Source: Methanoregulaceae archaeon
GTDB taxonomy: Archaea; Halobacteriota; Methanomicrobia; Methanomicrobiales; Methanospirillaceae
Direction of reading: 5' to 3'
Assembly (NCBI GenBank): GCA_025453715.1
Contig: JALOPT010000034.1
Location: forward strand, 1 to 11,997
DNA length: 11,997 nucleotides
The position numbers and the translations under genes are program-made. Shown here piece by piece: positions 1 to 4,716 of this stretch. Numbering within the stretch: the first letter of the stretch is position 1; the number at the start of each line of letters is the position of its first letter. The notes under the pieces were generated by a model. That model ran no database searches and was not told where the DNA came from. It saw only the letters and a program-made list of their open reading frames with translations.

Positions 1-391
1 CAGCGGAGTGACGAAGTTCATCAGCTACGAGAAGAATACTACGCAGGTACGGCACCGTGCCAACCCGGTGCCACCAATATTGTCCGGGATCGGGGAAGTA
101 AAAGGGTACGAAATTCATATGGGGATAACTGACAAAGGAGATAATCTTGAGGCGTTCGATAATGAAGGGGCGGTATCTGCCGATGGCCTTGTCATAGGCA
201 CATACATGCATGGCCTCCTGTCCAATCCCCCAGTCATCAATGCTCTCCTTTCATACCTGTATGAACAGAAAGGAGAACCGTTTGTACAGCTGAAAGAAAC
301 TAGCCCTGCAGACCCTTATGATCAGCTTGCCCTGCATTTTGAAGAGCATGTTGATATGAAAAAAGTAATAGAAATTTTTAATCTGACATAA
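1..391 (+). CDS. cobQ: Cobyric acid synthase, C-terminal part (cut by window edge)
   Basis: This is the 3' end of a cobyric acid synthase (CobQ/CbiP), a glutamine-dependent amidase that amidates adenosylcobyrinate a,c-diamide side chains in cobalamin synthesis. The frame is open from base 2, so the true start lies left of the window and about 129 residues are visible. They belong to the glutamine amidotransferase (GATase_3) domain. The segment KGYEIHMG (about bases 101-124) and the motif GTYMHGLL, whose histidine codon is at 209-211, match the CobQ family; that histidine is expected to belong to the amidotransferase triad, with the nucleophilic cysteine outside the window. The related CobB/CbiA enzymes carry a different sequence at the GYEIHMG position. 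The gene ends in TAA at 389-391 and faces the minus-strand gene ending at 434, with only 42 bp between. The internal GTG at 8 is not a start. Family assignment is firm; start, length and upstream partners are unknown. Confidence 0.92.
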   Translation, partial: SGVTKFISYEKNTTQVRHRANPVPPILSGIGEVKGYEIHMGITDKGDNLEAFDNEGAVSADGLVIGTYMHGLLSNPPVINALLSYLYEQKGEPFVQLKETSPADPYDQLALHFEEHVDMKKVIEIFNLT

Positions 392-420
392 AAAAATGAA
401 AAGGCCCGGTTTAGAGGCCT
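390..420 (-). terminator. Candidate terminator after the coiled-coil gene
   Basis: Read on the minus strand, a 5-bp perfect stem (AGGCC / GGCCT, plus-strand 416-420 and 402-406, 9-base loop) is followed at once by TTTTCATTTTTTT (plus-strand 390-402). A stem plus T-rich tract 14 bases past the TAA at 434-436 fits termination of the larB-nadM-coiled-coil unit, and archaeal termination depends mainly on the T-tract. For the plus-strand cobQ the same hairpin has no T-tract after it. Confidence 0.55.
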
Positions 421-433
421 CAATAGTGGCCGA

Positions 434-1723
434 TTATCCCTGAATCCCGGTATCCGGGATTACAACTGCTTTTTTCCCTGTATATACAGATATTTTTTCT
501 TCCATCTGGTGGAGGAACGAAGGGATTTCCGCTTTCAATTGTCCGACACGCACATCGAGTGCGACCCTGCTCTGCTCTACCTCTTTTAATTCACCCAGCT
601 TCATATGGTAATGACGATCATTGGATTCTTTCTCATGAATAAAACTGCTCCCTGCGATTTTTCTCCGGGTCTCTTTCAGCTGATGAGTGGTTCTTTCAAT
701 CCTGTTGAAAATTTCCTGCATTTTCATCGGCAAAACCGCAGGATTAGAAAAGTAATGCTGTTCATCCTTATTTCTCAGAGATATATCACCGCGGGAAACC
801 ATTACAATGATTTCAGGTAGGACATCGTTCAGTTCCTCACAAAGAACGGTAATTTCTGGAATTTCGTTTTTTACGAGGAGTTCTGCAAGATTATGCACCT
901 TTTTCGCAAGGGCCATGTGATGATCCTTCTGGGCAACTTTTTCCGCCCGTTTCAGCACATGGACTATCATGTCCCCGTATGAAGAAAACACCCCGGTTGC
1001 TCTCTGATGATCAGCCTGCAATTGTTTCTCTTCCGCATGTAATTCATCCAGCTCTTTCATCCTAGGGTCATGGCTCAAACGGCTGAGTTGTGTTTGAATG
1101 CCCTCAATTTCACCCTTCAGAACCATTGAACGGTCTGCAAACTGCAGGTTCTGGTTTTTTGCCTTTTGCAATTCTTCACATGCATGGCCGTAAGAATCAT
1201 GGAGCTGGCGTATCTTGTTAAGGACTTCCTCTTTTTTGCGGGCTTCAGCAATTACGGGGTTCATGACATTAATTTCCCGTCCGATCTGGTCGATAGCTGC
1301 CCGGATAGCTTTCATATCTTCGGGAAATACTCCCATGAGGTACCTTCCAGGTCCTGCAGAGCTTTTAAGGCACCCCTTGAGGCACTCGGTGGCTGCCATA
1401 TAAAAATCATCAGGCTTTTCCGGGAAGTCTCTGGTCAATGCAGACGTAATGGTTTTTTTATACAGGGGAAGGGATTTTTCAACGACATTCCCAAGTTTCG
1501 GGTGCACGACCCCCTCATGTTCGGCGGTGCCAAGTGATTCTACGAGCACCCTTAAATTTCCGATGTATCTCAGGATTTTTTCCCTCGAAGATCCGATAAG
1601 GTCTTTTTCTTTTTTCCCGACTATGGAATACTCTTCCTTCAGCCAGCCCGGGAGATCACCCGGTGCCAGGGTCAGGGGGTGCACTTCTTCTTTCCGGAAT
1701 ATTTCCTTTAACTGCCGAAACAT
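434..1723 (-). CDS. Coiled-coil protein of unknown function, 429 residues
   Basis: I do not recognise a named family. The product is a charged, soluble protein with no signal peptide or membrane segment. An N-terminal helical part (about 1-130) contains a short Cys-containing segment (ECLKGCLK, 113-120). Two long stretches with heptad-like spacing and many E, K, Q and R follow at about 136-245 and 335-412, so an extended, self-associating or scaffold-like protein is plausible. A more mixed segment at 250-330 separates them. ATG at 1721-1723 is the first usable start, because an in-frame TAA lies four codons upstream. Its ribosome site is weak: GGTG (plus-strand 1729-1732), five bases before the ATG. 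The gene follows nadM after 83 bp on the same strand, and no good TATA box is visible between them, so cotranscription with larB-nadM is likely but not proven. Its coding end contains a perfect inverted repeat (443-461). No catalytic motif is visible. Confidence 0.85.
   Translation of the reverse strand: MFRQLKEIFRKEEVHPLTLAPGDLPGWLKEEYSIVGKKEKDLIGSSREKILRYIGNLRVLVESLGTAEHEGVVHPKLGNVVEKSLPLYKKTITSALTRDFPEKPDDFYMAATECLKGCLKSSAGPGRYLMGVFPEDMKAIRAAIDQIGREINVMNPVIAEARKKEEVLNKIRQLHDSYGHACEELQKAKNQNLQFADRSMVLKGEIEGIQTQLSRLSHDPRMKELDELHAEEKQLQADHQRATGVFSSYGDMIVHVLKRAEKVAQKDHHMALAKKVHNLAELLVKNEIPEITVLCEELNDVLPEIIVMVSRGDISLRNKDEQHYFSNPAVLPMKMQEIFNRIERTTHQLKETRRKIAGSSFIHEKESNDRHYHMKLGELKEVEQSRVALDVRVGQLKAEIPSFLHQMEEKISVYTGKKAVVIPDTGIQG
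443..461. repeat. Perfect 8-bp inverted repeat with 3-base loop
   Basis: AATCCCGG (443-450) and CCGGGATT (454-461) are exact reverse complements around a 3-base TAT loop. The hairpin lies in the last codons of the coiled-coil gene, seven bases before its stop codon, and about 23 bases ahead of the second hairpin and its T-tract on that strand. It may protect the 3' end of the RNA or help termination. It may also simply result from the codons for its C-terminal IPDTGI. Confidence 0.5.
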
Positions 1724-1743
1724 GAATACACCAGTTTACCTTT

Positions 1744-1809
1744 AAGGAAGACATCCTTTCTGATACTACACTTGACCTGGGTGAACACGGACAAACTGAT
1801 ACCAGGTCA
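1744..1809. repeat. Two inverted repeats in the nadM-coiled-coil spacer
   Basis: TGACCTGG (1773-1780) and CCAGGTCA (1802-1809) are a perfect 8-bp inverted repeat around 21 bases; the right arm contains the nadM stop codon (TCA at 1807-1809 on the plus strand). A second repeat, AAGGA / TCCTT at 1744-1748 and 1754-1758 with a 5-base loop, lies closer to the coiled-coil start. Neither is followed on the minus strand by a long T-tract, so simple termination is not favoured. RNA processing, partial attenuation or a protein site are possible. Confidence 0.4.
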
Positions 1810-2313
1810 GTCATCACCTGCAATCCGGCGCAACCGTTCAACACCATCGATCTCATTGATTACTTTTACAACCGCCGGGGGTACCAGTTCTTCCCACGGT
1901 TCCCCGGCAAGCATCCTTCTCCGGATTTCAGTACCGCTATGTGTAGCTCTTTCATACATTGCCGGGGAGTTAACAGGGATCCCTGCTTCACGGAACAACC
2001 TGACAACAAGGGGATTGCTGGAGTAAATAATGTCAAACGGGGGTGCCAGTGACCAAACGTGCGATACCCACAACGCATTTCTCCTGATATCCTCTATAGG
2101 GATCACATAAAACGGGCAGCCAAGCCCTTCAAGGGCAGTGGTTATCATCAGTACCCGCTCGCCACCGGTAAACGGGTTCTCAATTTCATGGCTCATCTGG
2201 GCGCTCCCGACCCCTATTACAATCTCGTCAACGCTCTCCGCAATCTGGCGGAGTACTTTCTGGTGACCATTATGATACGGCTGAAACCGTCCGATATAGA
2301 ATGCTCTGCTCAT
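1807..2313 (-). CDS. nadM: Archaeal nicotinamide-nucleotide adenylyltransferase
   Basis: NadM transfers AMP from ATP to nicotinamide (or nicotinate) mononucleotide, making NAD or nicotinate adenine dinucleotide, in the cytoplasm. The 168-residue length is normal for archaeal enzymes. The nucleotidyltransferase signature GRFQPYHNGH is at residues 8-17, with the paired histidines H14 and H17. The second nucleotide-binding motif, SGTEIRRRM, is at 126-134. PFDIIYSSNP at 92-101 lies in the usual central region. The start is ATG at 2311-2313, preceded by GGTGG (plus-strand 2321-2325) with 7-base spacing inside larB. The start overlaps the larB stop as ATGA, so translation is probably coupled. Family identity is firm. 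Preference for NMN or NaMN cannot be read from the sequence; archaeal NadM enzymes are known to accept both. The neighbouring larB makes the nicotinate form relevant. Confidence 0.95.
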   Translation of the reverse strand: MSRAFYIGRFQPYHNGHQKVLRQIAESVDEIVIGVGSAQMSHEIENPFTGGERVLMITTALEGLGCPFYVIPIEDIRRNALWVSHVWSLAPPFDIIYSSNPLVVRLFREAGIPVNSPAMYERATHSGTEIRRRMLAGEPWEELVPPAVVKVINEIDGVERLRRIAGDD

Positions 2314-3092
2314 TTCGAAGCCACCATATTTGCGATCCTTGCTGCAAATGCGCCGGCTGTAAATCCTGAATCAATATTGACAACCGCTACAACCGAACAT
2401 GACTGGAGCATACTGGCAAGGGCGGCCCTCCCCTGACCCATGTACCCGTAACCACTGCTAACCGGGACTCCGATCACCGGGCGGTCAACAAGCCCGGCAA
2501 CAACTGCAGGTAGAGTACCCTCACGCCCGGCAGCGACAATAAAAACGTGGGCATCAAGGAGGTTTTTTATTGCAGGGAAAAGCCTGTGAATGCCGGCTGC
2601 ACCGACATCATATGCTGTACAGACCCTGCAGCCCATTTCCTCGGCAATTACTTTTGCCTCTTCTGCAACACTGATATCTGAGGTTCCTGCCGTGATAATC
2701 CCTACAACGCCACCCGTGGCAACGGGCTGAGTTGCGCCAGGCGCTGAAAGGACAACCATTTTTGCAGCCTCGTGATAGCTGAAATGCAACCCCTTCTCCC
2801 CGCTTTTTTCCCTGATAATTTCCTCCTGCACGGGACTAATCCTGGATATCAGGCACCTGCCAGCCACCTCTGCATGACGGATTGCAATACCTGCAAGATG
2901 ACCAGGTTCTTTTCCTTCAGCCAGTACAACCTCCGGAATTCCGCACCTGAGTACCCTCCCAAGATCAAGGCGCGCAAATTCACCAACTGCATCTATCCGC
3001 AAGCCTTCAATCTCCTTAACAGCTTCATCGAGCGAAATCTGCCCGTTATTCAGCCGGTTTAAGGCATCCCTGAGCATGTGATTCGGTTGCAT
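2310..3092 (-). CDS. larB: LarB, nickel-pincer cofactor precursor synthase
   Basis: LarB carboxylates the pyridine ring of nicotinic acid adenine dinucleotide and releases AMP, giving pyridinium-3,5-biscarboxylic acid mononucleotide, the first step to the nickel-pincer nucleotide of lactate racemase-type enzymes. The 260 residues have an N-terminal helical part (1-120) and a PurE-like domain. The PurE-like domain shows VVGIITAGTSDISVAEEA at 129-146, AAGREGTLPAVVAGL at 187-201 and VPVSSGYG at 209-216. NIDSGFTAG is at 239-247. The SC pair at 231-232 (MLQSCSVVAVVNID) is at the place of the cysteine reported to bond to the substrate ring in bacterial LarB. The gene is the first of its unit; no Shine-Dalgarno site precedes ATG 3090-3092, consistent with a very short leader. 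LarC, LarE and a lactate racemase gene are not in the window. The older annotation for this family is AIR carboxylase-like, but the N-terminal part argues against PurE. Confidence 0.92.
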   Translation of the reverse strand: MQPNHMLRDALNRLNNGQISLDEAVKEIEGLRIDAVGEFARLDLGRVLRCGIPEVVLAEGKEPGHLAGIAIRHAEVAGRCLISRISPVQEEIIREKSGEKGLHFSYHEAAKMVVLSAPGATQPVATGGVVGIITAGTSDISVAEEAKVIAEEMGCRVCTAYDVGAAGIHRLFPAIKNLLDAHVFIVAAGREGTLPAVVAGLVDRPVIGVPVSSGYGYMGQGRAALASMLQSCSVVAVVNIDSGFTAGAFAARIANMVASK

Positions 3093-3095
3093 GGT

Positions 3096-3110
3096 TTGAT
3101 AATAAAGATA
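3096..3110 (+). promoter_or_regulatory. Candidate TATA box for the plus-strand membrane protein-hisS-top6 unit
   Basis: The AT-rich stretch TTGATAATAAAGATA is centred about 37 bases before the ATG at 3141. With the usual archaeal spacing of about 25 bases it would place the start of transcription near 3130 and give a leader of about 11 bases. No ribosome site precedes the ATG, which agrees with a short leader. This is position and composition only. Confidence 0.4.
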
Positions 3111-3118
3111 TGGTCTGG

Positions 3119-3132
3119 CGTATAATTATACG
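3119..3132 (-). promoter_or_regulatory. Palindromic TATA-like element, candidate larB promoter
   Basis: CGTATAATTATACG is a perfect 14-bp palindrome with a TATA core centred at about 3126, 34 bases before the larB ATG. The usual 25-base spacing predicts a transcript starting near 3100 with a leader of about 8 bases, which fits the missing ribosome site. It is only 15 bases before the divergent ATG at 3141, too close to serve that gene at normal spacing. Its symmetry could also mean a dimeric regulator site. Confidence 0.5.
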
Positions 3133-3140
3133 TTCATCAT

Positions 3141-3452
3141 ATGAGCTATCTTTTGTATGTCGCATTATTCGGGGCAGTCGTCGTTATATTCCTCTGGTTA
3201 CGTGATGCCAGGATATATTACCGGACGGGCCTTCCGGGGTACCGGAGAGCAGCGCGTTACGGGGTGCTATATGGTGCACTTGCCACCCTCGGGTTCCTCA
3301 TCGCACTGCTAGGTACTTCCACGGAGATTATCGGTATCGGCATAGTGATGGCTGCACTTTTCCTCCGGGACAGGGGTACACGGGAAAAGGTATGGACTGA
3401 TGAAAGTACGGTCGAGCGTTTCTTAGGCTCGGTTCATCACGGAAAAAAATAG
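3141..3452 (+). CDS. Small three-helix membrane protein, unknown function
   Basis: This 103-residue protein has three hydrophobic segments, at about 2-20, 39-57 and 60-76. The loop after the first is basic (RDARIYYRTGLPGYRRAARY), and the charged tail is about 77-103. The positive-inside rule suggests that this loop lies in the cytoplasm. I do not recognise a family. The start ATG follows the divergent promoter region directly and lacks a ribosome site, so a short-leader or leaderless start is likely. It is the first gene of the hisS-top6B-top6A run; hisS starts 28 bp after its TAG. The coding call rests on its position, the membrane-type composition throughout and an uninterrupted frame. The function cannot be inferred from neighbours that are housekeeping enzymes. 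Confidence 0.75.
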   Translation: MSYLLYVALFGAVVVIFLWLRDARIYYRTGLPGYRRAARYGVLYGALATLGFLIALLGTSTEIIGIGIVMAALFLRDRGTREKVWTDESTVERFLGSVHHGKK

Positions 3453-3468
3453 GATATCAGACTGGAAT

Positions 3469-3474
3469 GGTGAG
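3469..3474 (+). promoter_or_regulatory. Ribosome binding site of hisS
   Basis: GGTGAG six bases before the ATG at 3481 matches the core complementary to the 16S rRNA tail. It supports this start and translation from a longer transcript rather than a leaderless one. Confidence 0.75.
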
Positions 3475-3480
3475 AGCGAA

Positions 3481-4716
3481 ATGATACAGAAGCCAAGGGG
3501 GACCAGGGATTTCCTCCCTGAAGAAATGGAGCGGCGGAGAGCAGTCGAGAAACGTATGCGCGATGTTGCCCGCTGCTGGGGTTATCGCGAAGTATGTACT
3601 CCTGAATTTGAAGAACTGGAACTGTTCACCGCGAGGTCCGGCGAGGGGATCATCGAAGAAATGTACGTATTCGAGGACAAAGGGGGCCGCATGATGGCAC
3701 TCCGGCCGGAGATCACGGCGGCAGTCCAGAGAATGTACCTTAACGAGGCACGGGTTACACCAAAACCACTGCGATGGTGCTACTTCGCAGATTGTTTCCG
3801 GTATGAACGACCACAGAAAGGACGTTACCGCCAGTTCTGGCAGTTTGGCGTTGAATTGATCGGCGCAGATACACCGGTTGCAGATACCGAGGTGGTCATG
3901 CTTGCAAGAGACCTCCTTCAATCTTCGGGGGTTTCATTCACCCTGCAGATCGGCCACCTGGGTTTCATGAAAGCATTGCTTTCAGATATGGAATTAAAAG
4001 AACAGCGTATTTTACGGCGATATCTTGATAAAAAAGACTTCGATGGCCTGAAGGGTCATCTGAATGCTGGCGGGAGGGAAGACCTCTACGATTCCCTCAC
4101 AAGGCTGCTCGAATGCCGATCACTTGATGAAATTACGGAAATTACCGGAAAAATACCTGAACATGGAAGGATTGAGGAAACACTTGATCTGCTCGATGAA
4201 ATGGCTGTGGAATATTCCCTTAATCCGGGCATTGCCCGGGGACTTGATTATTATACCGGCATGGTATTCGAGGCATTTGCGTATAACCTCGGGGCAGAGA
4301 ACCAGATCCTCGGGGGGGGTGCTTACCGTCTTTCTCATCTCTTTGGGGGAGATGACGTGCCGTCATCAGGGTTTGCTATCGGGTTCGATCGTGTAATGGT
4401 CTCACTGGGGGATTCTGCAGGAGAGCCGGAACGTGTCGTTGGCATCGTCTACACCCCCGAGGGAAAGTCTCACGCGCTTCGGGTTGCCAGGGTATTCCGT
4501 GAAGCAGGGCTCAGGACTGAAATAGACATTATGGGGCGTAATATTGGTGCCCAGATTACCCATGCATCAAAATCTGCACAGTTTGTCGCAATTATCGGGA
4601 AGCGCGAACAGGAGTCAGGCACTGTCACGTTAAAAGATCTGAACAGTGGTGAACAGCGTGAACTTGACCTCTCATCGGCAGTTCGCGAGGTGGTAACGAG
4701 TGGTCCTCGCGGATGA
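3481..4716 (+). CDS. hisS: Histidyl-tRNA synthetase
   Basis: This class II aminoacyl-tRNA synthetase charges tRNA-His with histidine in the cytoplasm. Its 411 residues match the compact prokaryotic form. The N-terminal PRGTRDFLPEE (5-15) and LRPEITAAVQRMY (74-86) are typical. Motif 2 is FRYERPQKGRYRQFWQFG (106-123). The histidine-specific signature RGLDYYTGMVFE is at 253-264, with R253 the expected catalytic arginine. Motif 3 is GFAIGFDRV (297-305). Residues from about 320 on form the anticodon-binding domain. Where bacterial enzymes have GGRYD, this protein has GGGAYRLSHLFGG (278-290); I think this is a variant found in some archaeal enzymes rather than damage, since the frame stays coherent. 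That loop is encoded partly by a G8 run (4312-4319). The gene's last 17 bases also encode the start of top6B. HisZ, a catalytically inactive paralogue, is excluded by the intact motifs. Confidence 0.96.
   Translation: MIQKPRGTRDFLPEEMERRRAVEKRMRDVARCWGYREVCTPEFEELELFTARSGEGIIEEMYVFEDKGGRMMALRPEITAAVQRMYLNEARVTPKPLRWCYFADCFRYERPQKGRYRQFWQFGVELIGADTPVADTEVVMLARDLLQSSGVSFTLQIGHLGFMKALLSDMELKEQRILRRYLDKKDFDGLKGHLNAGGREDLYDSLTRLLECRSLDEITEITGKIPEHGRIEETLDLLDEMAVEYSLNPGIARGLDYYTGMVFEAFAYNLGAENQILGGGAYRLSHLFGGDDVPSSGFAIGFDRVMVSLGDSAGEPERVVGIVYTPEGKSHALRVARVFREAGLRTEIDIMGRNIGAQITHASKSAQFVAIIGKREQESGTVTLKDLNSGEQRELDLSSAVREVVTSGPRG
4687..4693 (+). promoter_or_regulatory. Ribosome binding site fixing the GTG start of top6B
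   Basis: GAGGTGG lies inside the hisS coding end, six bases before GTG at 4700. An in-frame TAA at 4694-4696 excludes any earlier start, and the encoded N-terminus (VLADELAKSQRSISVAEFF) aligns with the family's usual beginning. Confidence 0.8.

Noticed and set aside
1166..1745. Plus-strand frames opposite the coiled-coil gene
   Set aside because: Their composition is that of an antisense reading (Phe/Ser/Leu-rich from Lys/Glu/Gln codons); the minus-strand gene fits its operon and start better.
3457..3921. 154-codon minus-strand frame opposite the start of hisS
   Set aside because: It is opposite conserved HisS motifs, has no family likeness, and its Cys/His content comes from complement codons, not a zinc finger.
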